Source: JAKAGZ01 sp963772675 (GTDB lineage Bacteria; Bacteroidota; Ignavibacteria; Ignavibacteriales; Ignavibacteriaceae). From it: a stretch of 64,000 bases of DNA. Of the stretch, positions 7,896 to 16,399 are shown one piece after another. A program made the translations under genes and the position numbers. Under the pieces are notes generated by a model, which did not search any database, was not told where the DNA came from, and worked only from the letters and a program-made list of their open reading frames with translations. The first letter of the stretch is position 1. Each line of letters opens with the position of its first letter. The stretch covers positions 1 to 64,000 of the forward strand of contig CAVYYF010000007.1 of NCBI GenBank assembly GCA_963772675.1. The letters run 5' to 3'.

Positions 7896-8675
7896 TTAAT
7901 GCTTATTCATTTCTTGTTTAATAATATTCTCAAATCTTGTTCTGCTCAAGTAGTGATCTTCTAGCAGCCTTCCATCCCTAATTAAGCTAAAAGTGCCAAA
8001 ACCGGATGGAGCTTTCTGGGCTTCTTTGGGAGTATTTATTTTTAATACTCTTAAGTTTATGCCGTTGTTTATTGCTGATTGCTTTAAGTCGGTGATTGAC
8101 TTTTCGTGCCAAGGACACTGATCAGAATAAACCAAGTTCCAGCCTTTGTATTTTGATTGTTGTTTTGTCCAATCTATTAATCTTGGTTTGGGCGATTTAC
8201 TGTTAAATGGTTTATTCATCAATTCAAATCGTCCAAGCGCGTCACCAACTATAAACCCGTTTTTTTCAAATAAGCTTTTGTTAACCATCCACGCACCATC
8301 ACTACTCAATGCACAAACACCAGATTTTTTCTCTTTCTTGGCATCATGTTCGCAAATGCTTAATAGTTCACTTCCTATTCCCTTTTCTTTAGCATCCTTT
8401 ACAAACAACCCAATGCACTGAATAAAAAAATAATTATCAGCTTTGATAGGGCGCCATGCAAGTTCGGAAGGAATGTATTCAATAAATCCTAATTGCTTAT
8501 TTTGTTTATCCGTTGCTATTTTGATTTTTAGTCCATTGTTTATTTTTAATTTAAACCATTCAACCTTGCATTTGTAACCGGGTGAATTTTTGTCCTTGAT
8601 GCAGTAGATGCCAAGTTCGGATACATTTTTAGTTGTAACATCGATAATATTTGATTTGATCTTGTTAAGCTTCAT
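7896..8675 (-). CDS. GNAT N-acetyltransferase with C-terminal YoaP-like domain
   Basis: Residues 30-155 match the GNAT fold: a beta strand ending CIGLFV, then the acetyl-CoA loop KEKGIGSELL (96-105), and a FEKNGF segment (136-141) typical of the last strand and helix. Residues 160-259 form a thioredoxin-like YoaP domain (PF14268 type) with QCPWH at 186-190 in the active-site turn. Length of about 250-260 is usual for the family. Substrate unknown; the combination suggests thiol-linked or stress-related chemistry, which is inference. Complete gene with no indel seen. Confidence 0.82.
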   Translation of the reverse strand: MKLNKIKSNIIDVTTKNVSELGIYCIKDKNSPGYKCKVEWFKLKINNGLKIKIATDKQNKQLGFIEYIPSELAWRPIKADNYFFIQCIGLFVKDAKEKGIGSELLSICEHDAKKEKKSGVCALSSDGAWMVNKSLFEKNGFIVGDALGRFELMNKPFNSKSPKPRLIDWTKQQSKYKGWNLVYSDQCPWHEKSITDLKQSAINNGINLRVLKINTPKEAQKAPSGFGTFSLIRDGRLLEDHYLSRTRFENIIKQEMNKH

Positions 8676-8695
8676 AATAATAAATATTTAACCAC

Positions 8696-9364
8696 TCAAT
8701 TTTCTACAGCAGCAAGGATATAATCCGATATTAAGCTATCTGTTTGTTCGTGCATGCCTCGTGTATTATAATTCGTTGAGGTAATAACTATACTCATATT
8801 CAATTCCGGAACAATAACAACCTTATTCCCGCCATTACCGCTCATATAATAAGATAGGTATTTTTTTGATCCATTCCCAAATGATTTAATCCACCATAAA
8901 TATCCGTATTCTGTTTCATCATCTATTCTAACATGCGGTTTAGTGGAAATTTTGATCCATTCTTCTGAAATTATTCTTTTACCTTTCCATATTCCACCAT
9001 CAAGATATAACTGAGCAAGTTTAAGCAAATCCCTGCTTTGCAAATGAAGCCCACCGCCGGTCATCGCCTGGCCAGTAGGAATTATCTGCCATTCTATTTC
9101 TTTAATTCCCAGTGGTTCAAAAAGATATTTTGCTGCGAAATTTTGCACGGATATTTTGGAGGCACGTCCTAATAATCCTCCAAGCACTACGGCTCCCGCA
9201 GTGCAGTAGCTGAAGCTTCTTCCATATGGCAAATCTTCCGGCTTTGTTCCCCATGGGGGAGTTCCGCGAACCGGCAAATCAAGTGCAAATTTTATATAAT
9301 CTTCAATGAGATACATTCGTTCTTCATTCCCGCTGGGAAAATGTATTCCAATCATCACATTCAA
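8696..9364 (-). CDS. Serine hydrolase (beta-lactamase family), C-terminal part of a frameshifted gene
   Basis: This 222-residue frame holds the second half of a class C beta-lactamase-like serine hydrolase. FSYCTAG carries the YxN/T motif, GGGLHLQSRDLLKLAQL is the conserved helix, GYLWWI and MSGNGGN are typical of the C-terminal strand with the HxG/KTG-equivalent. It overlaps the N-terminal part (9324-9782) and joins it with one shift near 9335, where FSQRE in one frame becomes FPSGNEE in the other. The assembled protein would be about 350 residues and secreted. If the shift is real the gene is dead; an assembly indel would restore it. Confidence 0.8.
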   Translation of the reverse strand: MNVMIGIHFPSGNEERMYLIEDYIKFALDLPVRGTPPWGTKPEDLPYGRSFSYCTAGAVVLGGLLGRASKISVQNFAAKYLFEPLGIKEIEWQIIPTGQAMTGGGLHLQSRDLLKLAQLYLDGGIWKGKRIISEEWIKISTKPHVRIDDETEYGYLWWIKSFGNGSKKYLSYYMSGNGGNKVVIVPELNMSIVITSTNYNTRGMHEQTDSLISDYILAAVEN

Positions 9365-9782
9365 GTATGGAACTCATAGTTAAAAAATCTTCTATTGTAA
9401 TTTTATCTTTTCTCGGATCAGAATTTTTTAGCGGTAGTTTATCATGAAAATAATCAAGAACATGTGTAGTTACTCCCGGAATTATTTCATTATCTATGGC
9501 AATTCCAATTAACATACTTGTAACTGTTTTTGTGGCTGAACGTGTATCCCTTAAATCTGTTTTTTTTGAATCGCCGAAATATTTTTCATAAACCAATTTA
9601 TTGTCCCGTGCTATTAAAATACTAGTTATTTTCTTGTACTTTCCTTCAATAACACTATTCTCCATTTTTAAGAGAGTGTCGGCAGAAAGCATTACAGACT
9701 CAGTATTTGCAATTTGCCAGTCATTGCTTTGAGCAAAACAATTCAGGCTTAAAATTATGATAATACTTATATATTTGATCAT
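9324..9782 (-). CDS. Serine hydrolase (beta-lactamase family), N-terminal part of the same gene
   Basis: Signal peptide (residues 1-18, ends CFAQ). SATK at 82-85 supplies the SxxK nucleophile and general base, in the usual position after the NKLVYEKYF strand. The C-terminal DFLTMSSIL helix is conserved in this family. It continues in the frame of 8696-9364. Resembles the broken gene at the left edge in order of motifs, so the two are probably paralogues. Confidence 0.8.
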   Translation of the reverse strand: MIKYISIIIILSLNCFAQSNDWQIANTESVMLSADTLLKMENSVIEGKYKKITSILIARDNKLVYEKYFGDSKKTDLRDTRSATKTVTSMLIGIAIDNEIIPGVTTHVLDYFHDKLPLKNSDPRKDKITIEDFLTMSSILECDDWNTFSQRE

Positions 9783-9861
9783 AACGGTTTACCTCCTGTT
9801 AATAATTTTGAAATTAAACTATTCAACTTTAGTATCGCGTTCCGTTAATTTATGTTACGAC

Positions 9862-10083
9862 TTATATTATATTCTTTTGTTTATATTCTTCTGGGGAACG
9901 TCCTATGCATCTAGCAACTGGATTCACTCTGTTAACAAATGCTCATAATGCGGCTGGCTGTTGGTAATAATTAACAAGTTGACCTGAATGTGAAACTCCT
10001 AAAATAACAATGGTAGGTTTTTTCACCTGTCCGGGCAATATTGTTGGCATTAACAATATAACGTATAGAATAAGCTTTTTCAT
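9862..10083 (-). pseudogene. N-terminal fragment of a secreted DUF5694/TraB-like protein
   Basis: An ATG at 10083 opens a signal peptide (MKKLILYVILLMPTILPGQ) and then KKPTIVILGVSHSGQLVN, the start pattern of DUF5694-type proteins (VLGxxH). A TGA at 9943-9945 interrupts the frame at about codon 47. The frame then continues with AFVNRVNP and RSPEEYKQK and ends at 9862. Usual members are about 250 residues or longer, so most of the protein is missing. Family assignment is from one short motif and the signal peptide and is tentative. Confidence 0.45.
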
Positions 10084-10138
10084 TTTTATTCTCGCTTAAA
10101 TCAATTAAGAATTCTTTTTCTCTAAATGTACATAAAAT

Positions 10139-11276
10139 TTAATTTGAGCTATTTTTTACTGTCTTTACAAAAAATGTTAAACTTGAGATGTCTTCTGGAC
10201 TAGTATGATCAGGATCAGCAAAAGCTACTGGCTTTGTAATCAACCCTTCATTTTCAAAATAATCCAACAGGTCCCACATAATTTCGTGATATGCGATAAT
10301 TAATGTTTGCTTATTATCTTTAAAATCAAATTCTATTTTTAAGGAATTCAGATTGACAATTTCTTTTTACTTTCTTTTACTATATCATTTGTAAGTTTTA
10401 TGGCAAATATCAAATAATGGATTCCCTTTTTCTTCAACAATCACAGGTATTGTGAATAACTCCATCTATCATCAAATAACCTATATGGTGTAAATGCTTT
10501 TTTTGCATCAGATCAATTATTTCCGGTTTTAATATAGTCATCAAACAATTCTTCCGATAAATTCTTCCAATCCACTAACAAATGGAACCATATTTTTTAA
10601 AGCGTTTTACTCCAATTTATTGATAATTTTATTCCCTCATCCGAAATTCTATTGGTTCCGCAAGAAAATTTCCGCTTTGGGGAAATATGCCCATATTTCA
10701 CCATCCCAGAACGGATGTTCGATCGTAACTTCTCTTTTCATCTATCAATCCTTGCTTTTTCGAATTCATCCCATACTAAGCCATCAATCACATAAGAAAA
10801 TAAAATACTATAAGTATTTTTATTCTATGAATTTTTCTTTAATACATCATTTAACTCAATTAAATCATTTTTTAATGAATTACCAAGACTGGAGCTATTG
10901 TTTTTGTGTTTACGTAATTTTTCAGTTTGCTCTGTTCAATAATTGGAAAATTCGTTCTATAGATATTTTTTTCTTTTTTTAATAATCTCCAATCTTTCAA
11001 TAGCTTAATTTGGCTTTCATTAAGATTTATACCAGCATCTCTCAATTGGCTAATATTTTTACCATCAATGCAGTTCATCAATATAATCGAATTATTATCC
11101 ATTTTAATTATTTTTTCCGGCGAGCCTCCGGTTGTAGTAATATATTGCATAATTTCATAATTAGTAAAATCGTTATTATCACTGCTTTTTATATTTTGTG
11201 CATTCACCGAGATTACGGCAAGAAATATCGTTAACAATAAATAGAAAATTAAATTTTGTAATCTGCTCATAATCAT
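10139..11276 (-). pseudogene. Degenerate secreted protein of unknown function
   Basis: The intact start (11276-10872, 134 codons) encodes a signal peptide ending SVNAQ, then a helical domain with LRDAGINLNESQIKLL. From 10871 leftwards, pieces in changing frames continue the chain: SLKNDLIELNDVLKK, FSYVIDGLVWDEFEKARI, IEHPFWDGEIWAY, MVPFVSGLEEFI, then FDFKDNKQTLIIAYHEI and DYFENEGLITKPVAFA, ending at 10139. At least five indels or stops are needed. The original would be about 370 residues. Family not recognised. Density of lesions here suggests real decay more than sporadic error. Confidence 0.55.
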
Positions 11277-11693
11277 ATCTCCTAATTCATGTTTAATAAA
11301 TAAAAATCTAATAATGTACTTATTGAATAAACTCTTTTATCGCTCATATCCAGACAAATTCGAAGATGTATTGGATATATTATTCAATAAAAACCAATTC
11401 TGAAGGAAATTGAAAAACAGTCTGCAATCAATCTGTAATTACTGATATTTTATGATGCTTCCCTTTTTAACAAATGCGATTTCCGCTTCTTAAAACGACA
11501 ATTTATATGCCACTGAATTTATCGCAAGAGCATTAAAATAAAATATTGTGTTGTTCGGTATTATACAATACTGTGCGTATTCGCACATTCATTTCATTAC
11601 TAAATAATATCAACTAAATTTCTATTAAATGAAATTATTGATTTAGTTTATATAGAATATTTATAAACGCGCTTAAAATAAGTCAATCGTATT
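11277..11693. other. Gene-free stretch
   Basis: No convincing coding potential on either strand. One small perfect hairpin, TGTGCG-TATT-CGCACA, lies at 11572-11587. No repeat shared with the rest of the window was found by eye. Confidence 0.5.
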
Positions 11694-11943
11694 TTATCTC
11701 TTGTAGTTCGCGGATTTTATTACATTTTTTCCTTGCGCGACTACAAAATCAGTTGGGCCATGAAACACACTGTTAATTTCAACAATATCTTCTGCTCTTT
11801 GCGCCGTGTATATTATTACACCAACTTTGTGGTTTTGCGGGTTAGGGCCATGCAGTTATATATCTTAAATCGTTGCCTAAATAAACGGAATCTGCTATGA
11901 TTTTATCAGTCTCAATTTTTACAGGTATTTGTTCCATATACTT
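11694..11943 (-). pseudogene. C-terminal remnant of the DUF4932 gene
   Basis: Directly after the TAA that ends the gene at 11944, the same frame goes on with KYMEQIPVKIETDK and VYLGNDLRYITAWP. One base shift near 11850 then gives NPQNHKVGVIIYTAQ and VFHGPTDFVVAQGK, stopping at 11694-11696. This reads as the natural C-terminal domain of the upstream protein, cut off by an in-frame stop and a later indel. Confidence 0.6.
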
Positions 11944-13272
11944 TTAAATCCACAAGTTTCCAGTAGGAGTACCGTATATTACCAGTGAATAGTGTGAAAG
12001 GTCCATCATTAAAGCTTCTTGATCTTTTATTACAGTGCCATTTTTATAAAATCGTTTTTGAACTTTATCAACATATTCTTTTATTTTGTTTTGAATTCCC
12101 TTGTCGGACTCATTTGTTGGTATTATTAGTTTAAACGGATGTCCGCTATTCAAGACTGAATTAATTGTTCTTTCGAAAGGCATATAATAATAATCTTCAT
12201 CATGTTTCATTAGTGTTAAGTGGGAAAACAACTTTATAATTTCTGGGTAAAAATCAGCAAATGTGGGGTACTTATCACGGTTATTTTCATATTCTTTAAG
12301 CTTTTTGCAAATATCTGGTAGGTATATGAAGCCTCTTGCTTTTTCTGCTTGAATAGCTCTGTCGCCGTCCTCCATCCCGTTATAAATATAGCTTAGTCTT
12401 ACGGTAACTGTGCGAACCAAATGTTCGTTTACGCAGATATTCCATTGCGGATAGCCTATCTTTCCCATTCGTTCTTTTATGGGATTAAAGAGAGAGGAGA
12501 CCTCGTTTATTCTGTCTGCATATTGTTCCGTTAGCGGATTAATAAATGAATGACTGAACTCATGCCATATCAGATATCTGTAATTTTCAGCGGTACCGAA
12601 GTCAGGCATAGAATCCTTTACTCCTTGGGGACCTACAATGCTATACAGGTCAAATCTGTTTTTTTCTCTTTCTATCCTCGGTCCGAATCCACCTTGGTGA
12701 AGCAGTAGTGCCACGATTATATTATAACTTTTCTGTGAGATACCGTAATATTTTTCGATTTCGCCTACGTAATTATTATCCCCTATTTTGTCTCGAATGC
12801 CTTTGACAATTTTTTCATAGACAGGCTTGTGCTCATTATAGAAGCTCATAAATTTTGTTTCAACTGCAAATTTCCGCAAGGCATCAATAAACTTTTCTAA
12901 TGCTTCTTTGCTGCCTGCTCTCTCTACAATATATTGAGTGATTGGGATTTTTATTTTTAGTGCCGGTGGGTCTGAAAGAAAAAGCATTGCAGTGGGTGGT
13001 GCGTCAAAAGCGAACGATTCCTGACTCATTTCCGAAAATAGTTTTACTGCCTCTTGTTCTTTGTACGGTGTAAAGTATTTTATTACCTCGTTTTTGTATT
13101 TGAAATCGAATCTTGTTATCAACCCAAAATCTCCATAGCCACTGAGATATTGTACAACAGAAAGGAGTTCAATCCTGGGATCGACAGTTATATTTAATTT
13201 CTTTTCATTTCCTCTGACAAAAGGGGTTAGTAAAAGAAGCGCAAAAATAATTTTCTTGTAAAATGAAATCAC
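11944..13272 (-). CDS. DUF4932 domain protein, probably truncated
   Basis: Signal peptide at the N-terminus (ends near FVRGN). The 442-residue chain has the DUF4932 layout: an N-terminal VDPRIELLSVVQYLSGY segment, then WHEFSHSF, an HExxH-like pattern in which the second residue pattern HEFSH fits a zinc metallopeptidase, and a downstream NEHLVR segment. Function of the family is not established; a zinc-peptidase role is inference from the motif. The frame ends at GNLWI with TAA, yet conserved-looking sequence follows (11694-11943), so about 80 residues are lost from the C-terminus. Stands alone on the minus strand. Confidence 0.8.
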   Translation of the reverse strand: MISFYKKIIFALLLLTPFVRGNEKKLNITVDPRIELLSVVQYLSGYGDFGLITRFDFKYKNEVIKYFTPYKEQEAVKLFSEMSQESFAFDAPPTAMLFLSDPPALKIKIPITQYIVERAGSKEALEKFIDALRKFAVETKFMSFYNEHKPVYEKIVKGIRDKIGDNNYVGEIEKYYGISQKSYNIIVALLLHQGGFGPRIEREKNRFDLYSIVGPQGVKDSMPDFGTAENYRYLIWHEFSHSFINPLTEQYADRINEVSSLFNPIKERMGKIGYPQWNICVNEHLVRTVTVRLSYIYNGMEDGDRAIQAEKARGFIYLPDICKKLKEYENNRDKYPTFADFYPEIIKLFSHLTLMKHDEDYYYMPFERTINSVLNSGHPFKLIIPTNESDKGIQNKIKEYVDKVQKRFYKNGTVIKDQEALMMDLSHYSLVIYGTPTGNLWI

Positions 13273-13535
13273 TTTTAATCTCCTAATTATAAATTTTAGC
13301 TAACTCTTAACATTATTTTTCAACAAATTAAATTTTGTAATTTACTCCTAACTAACTTTAAAAAGTAAATTTAAGCAATAAAAGTCCATTTTTGATTTAG
13401 ACTCACAAAATTTAAAAATGTTCACTAGCATTTCTGTTACAAGTCTTTTTTTTGCTATTAAGTAAGAGCTAACATCAATGCGTTGTCATGAGAAAAAGGT
13501 AATTAAGCAATCACTTTTTTATTTTAGTTAGAAAC

Positions 13536-14183
13536 TTACGAATCCAGTTTACCTTTTCGAGCCCAACGTATCATAAGCAGAACCACCCCTAAATACCACA
13601 ATCCTGTAAATATTCCAACGTGAGGAAAACCGTGAACATAGGGCGGATCAGGGAAATAGAATATGTTCGCACCAAGAAGGGGAACAATGGACACAAAGAT
13701 GCCTGCCCAGCCTATGATTCTGCCAAAACGCGGATCGCGAATTAAATTAATAGCAAAAAATAATGTGCCAAGCCCAATAAATATGTCAAATGAAACATCT
13801 AGACCAAGCACCACATCCCAGATTCTATGCTTAAGCAGAGCACTTAATTGCTCGTCTGGCACAGGCGCGGTCGAGTAATTAATTGCAAGTTGTACTATAA
13901 TCATCGCTGTGACTAAAGCTCCTGCCAAAGAATTAAAAATCTCTGCCAACTTAACCGTTGGTGTATAACGACGAGCTTGTAAAATTTGAGCAAGGGCAAT
14001 GCTCGCTATAGCAAGTGCCGGTCCAAAGCTGGCTCCCAGTATTAATTGGGGAATGAGCGGTAGGTCCACTAACGTCATAACAGGATAGACGAAACACGCC
14101 ACCAGGCCTGTAGCAATGCCAATCTTCATCCAATTTTTAACATTATCGACATTTGGATTGCTAACAATTGTTTGTTCTGACAT
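13536..14183 (-). CDS. Multi-pass membrane protein of unknown function
   Basis: The 215-residue protein has about six hydrophobic helices (roughly 20-40, 47-68, 84-105, 128-148, 155-175, 188-206) and short polar loops; VHGFPHVG before the last helix could bind a metal. It looks like the DUF4386-like or DoxX-like small membrane families in layout but I cannot assign it. It is codirectional with the TetR gene 286 bp upstream and may be controlled by it. Intact, with an AGGAGG-like site just before the start. Confidence 0.65.
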   Translation of the reverse strand: MSEQTIVSNPNVDNVKNWMKIGIATGLVACFVYPVMTLVDLPLIPQLILGASFGPALAIASIALAQILQARRYTPTVKLAEIFNSLAGALVTAMIIVQLAINYSTAPVPDEQLSALLKHRIWDVVLGLDVSFDIFIGLGTLFFAINLIRDPRFGRIIGWAGIFVSIVPLLGANIFYFPDPPYVHGFPHVGIFTGLWYLGVVLLMIRWARKGKLDS

Positions 14184-14469
14184 TGTATTATCCTCCTATT
14201 TAAGTTTAAAAAATCCCAATGCCAAAATCAGTTAATGCGTATAATTCACAATTTAAAGATTCTGCTACTGCACCATTAATTTCCAGCTTTGTATCCCTAT
14301 CAATAACTTGTCCGAAATTACTACATTCACCTGTAACTTTTGTGTAGCCGAAAGTTTAATAAGTAAATGCTAATAAAATAATTAGGTAACAAAAAAGTTT
14401 CCGTTTTTATCCCTTTTTGCTGAATATTAATCATAATATGAACTATGTTTAGTAAACTGGCAAATTTTT

Positions 14470-15072
14470 TTAGTTGGCTCTCCTCAAAAATTGTAATGAA
14501 TTCATAATCATTGGTCTTATAAATTCAGTTGGCATCATCGATAATCTTTCCCGAACATAAAGTGAAGACATTCCATGAACAAAAGACCACAATGAAAATG
14601 CAGCAACCTCAAGATCAACATCTTTGAAAATCCCAGTTTCCATAGCCTGCTTAATGTTTAATTTAAGTAGCTCATATGTCCTTTCACCTTCATTCCAATG
14701 CTTATATTTTTTTATTTGTCTTGAGGAAGACCTAGAAATAAACATTAAATCATAGTATTCCGGATTTTCCATCGCAAAGTTCATATAAGCTTCGCCATGC
14801 GCCTGTAATCTTTCAATAGGGTCCTTAATATGTTGAATTGAGAGTTGTTTCCTATAAAATTCGTCAAAACCCTTGTTATGAAGTTCATACAGCATTTCAC
14901 TTTTATCCTTAAAATATAGATAAATTGTACCAACACTGTATTCAATTTTATTTGCTATTTTTCTCATTGTAACATTTTCGTATCCCTCATCAGAAAACAA
15001 TCTAAGTGAAGCTGAAAGGATAGCGTCTTTCATTTCTAATTTTTGTCTTTCTTTTCTTTCTTTAACGCTCAT
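14470..15072 (-). CDS. TetR/AcrR family transcriptional regulator
   Basis: Residues 8-55 form the classic N-terminal helix-turn-helix: AILSASLRLFSDEGYENVTMRKIANKI with VGTIYLYFKDKSEM as the recognition helix and following turn. Residues 70-200 look like the TetR_C_33 (WHG) ligand domain, with SLWSFVHGMSSL at about 160-171. It should act as a dimeric repressor released by a small ligand. A palindrome just upstream (15090-15120) may be its own operator. Downstream neighbour is a membrane protein, the usual partner for such a regulator. Ligand unknown. Confidence 0.93.
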   Translation of the reverse strand: MSVKERKERQKLEMKDAILSASLRLFSDEGYENVTMRKIANKIEYSVGTIYLYFKDKSEMLYELHNKGFDEFYRKQLSIQHIKDPIERLQAHGEAYMNFAMENPEYYDLMFISRSSSRQIKKYKHWNEGERTYELLKLNIKQAMETGIFKDVDLEVAAFSLWSFVHGMSSLYVRERLSMMPTEFIRPMIMNSLQFLRRAN

Positions 15073-15089
15073 TTAGAATACAGTGTTTA

Positions 15090-15120
15090 TTTACTGAACT
15101 GAATTTAGTAAAATTACTAA
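15090..15120. promoter_or_regulatory. Candidate TetR operator
   Basis: TTAGTAAAATTACTAA at 15105-15120 is a perfect 6-base inverted repeat around AAAT, and TTTACT at 15090-15095 pairs with AGTAAA at 15106-15111. It lies 18-48 bp upstream of the start codon, where an autoregulatory TetR site is expected. A related GTTTAGTAAAC palindrome is at 14446-14456, just past the gene's 3' end. Confidence 0.4.
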
Positions 15121-15311
15121 TTTGTGTCAAGTAGAAAATTAGGATTAATTTTTATCGCATTGGCTCAAAAATAAGGTAACCGAAACGATATTGTAAAAAG
15201 GTTTTTGGGTCATAATATAGTTAACCAACAATTATTACCCAACACGTGTGTAATTTAGGTGTATTTCTATAATAAATTGTGCTTAATTGGTGCGGGAATA
15301 TTCTATGGATC

Positions 15312-15396
15312 TTTTGAACTCCTTCGCTTCCTTCTCGCCCCGCAGATGCGGTGTCTTTGGCGCTCGTAAGTTATCGCTGCTCCATTCCATTTCGCA
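15312..15396. repeat. Dispersed repeat copy B
   Basis: The 35 bases 15362-15396 match 6584-6618 at 33 positions, and the GAACTCCTTCGCT start at about 15315 matches 6702-6714. Between these parts copy B has about 30 extra bases (CCCCGCAGATGCGG, a small hairpin). It lies in a gene-free stretch from 15121 to 15646 in which I see no other feature; a short plus-strand frame crosses it but is repeat-derived. Confidence 0.55.
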
Positions 15397-15646
15397 GCTT
15401 TATGGTATAAAAAAACAATTGCTCATTCGATCAATCGGTCTCGCTCGCTCATCTTCGCTTCGTCACCTCCGCTGAAGAACTAATCACGTAAAGAAAGGGA
15501 AAAAGTGGAAAAAAATCCTGCGTTATCGATAAGAAATCACGAAGGGTAAATCTTAACAAGAAAAGCCGCTAAATTTAGAGTTTTAAATGAATTTACCGTA
15601 AGAATATTATAAGGAGTTACTATAAGCCCTTATAATATATAGACTA

Positions 15647-15736
<90 letters not shown>

Positions 15737-15744
15737 AAAGTAAA

Positions 15745-15987
15745 CTAAATAATTTTATTTTTCTTCAACCAATTATATCCATCTATAGTTTTAAAGAATA
15801 ATTCCCTTTTTACAGCTTTACTTTTGTTTTCAAACACTTCCTTGTAATGGATCACATATGGTCTATGGCCCTTTGTATATTTGCTACTTCCTGCGTTATG
15901 CTCTTTTAATCGTCTTTTCAGATTCTCTGTTGAGCCATAATAATATGAATTATCTTTTTGACTTTTTAATATATAAACAACATACAT
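15745..15987 (-). CDS. GIY-YIG nuclease domain protein (UvrC/YhbQ-like superfamily)
   Basis: The 80-residue protein is a minimal GIY-YIG domain: VVYILKS for the GIY strand, SYYYGST for the YIG strand, then NLKRRLKEHN with the catalytic arginine, and a KAVKRELFFK helix carrying the conserved glutamate. Members of this small family are often found beside tRNA genes in Bacteroidota; whether they are mobile is not settled. Here the gene lies between an intact tRNA-Ser and a 54-bp disrupted copy of that tRNA's 5' half, which suggests insertion into the tRNA with regeneration of a functional copy. Same strand as the tRNA. Confidence 0.88.
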   Translation of the reverse strand: MYVVYILKSQKDNSYYYGSTENLKRRLKEHNAGSSKYTKGHRPYVIHYKEVFENKSKAVKRELFFKTIDGYNWLKKNKII

Positions 15988-16016
15988 CCATTTATTGTAT
16001 TACCTGGCTAAATTAC

Positions 16017-16070
16017 GGTAGCCAATTCTCCCAAAGGGATCCCTATGGGAAACCACTCTTGCACCTCTCC
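16017..16070 (-). pseudogene. Disrupted 5'-half copy of tRNA-Ser(GGA) with palindromic insertion
   Basis: On the minus strand GGAGAGGTGCAAGAGTGGTT (16070-16051) equals the first 20 bases of the tRNA at 15736, and GAATTGGCTACC (16028-16017) equals its next 12 bases. Between them sits a 22-base insert, TCCCATAGGGATCCCTTTGG plus GA (minus strand), a palindrome with one mismatched pair and a GGATCC centre. The break lies in the D loop. The copy ends before the anticodon, so it cannot make a tRNA. Confidence 0.85.
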
Positions 16071-16264
16071 TGATTGAAGCCCCTAAATATAAATATTTCA
16101 CTTTCCTTTAACAAAAATTTGGCAAACTAATAACACAAGGAATATTTTTCAGCATTAATCAGCCCAATCAATTATTTATATTATGGTAATAATTTAATAA
16201 GTTTATTGTCTTATTATTGTTCTCCTTGCGGAAAATCAATAAATGCTCATTTAACTAAAACATT

Positions 16265-16351
16265 GGAGAGATGCTAGAGTGGTTGAATAGGCTGGTCTCG
16301 AAAACCAGTGTGGTACTTGTGCCACCCAGGGTTCGAATCCCTGTCTCTCCG
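16265..16351 (+). tRNA. tRNA-Ser (anticodon CGA)
   Basis: GGAGAGA pairs with TCTCTCC as the acceptor stem. CTGGT/ACCAG encloses CTCGAAA with anticodon CGA. A long variable arm (TGTGGTACTTGTGCCACC) and GTTCGAATCC T-loop confirm class II tRNA-Ser. The sequence after the discriminator is GCA-like, so CCA is not encoded, unlike the neighbouring tRNA-Ser(GGA). Confidence 0.95.
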
Positions 16352-16360
16352 CATTTGGGT

Positions 16361-16399
16361 GAAAAATAAAAAGCCCGCCAACTAGGATGCTGGCAGGCT
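16361..16399 (-). terminator. Rho-independent terminator of the alpha-galactosidase gene
   Basis: AGCCCGCCA (16372-16380) and TGGCAGGCT (16391-16399) pair with one mismatch around a 10-base loop. On the minus strand the stem is followed by TTTTTATTTTT. A second weaker hairpin (GTTAGA/TCTAAC with flanking ACCG/CGGT) lies at about 16401-16446. Confidence 0.6.

Noticed and set aside
9862..9960. AraC-type C-terminal helix-turn-helix remnant (RSPEEYKQK)
   Set aside because: The tail resembles AraC endings, but the reading frame starts with a signal peptide and KKPTIVILGVSHSG, which fits a secreted DUF5694-like protein better.
11572..11587. Hairpin TGTGCG-TATT-CGCACA as a regulatory site
   Set aside because: It is not adjacent to any gene start and has no second copy seen; chance is the simpler explanation.
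15287..15475. Plus-strand frame of 62 codons
   Set aside because: It lies in the dispersed repeat region, with arginine- and serine-rich composition typical of repeat DNA and no family match.
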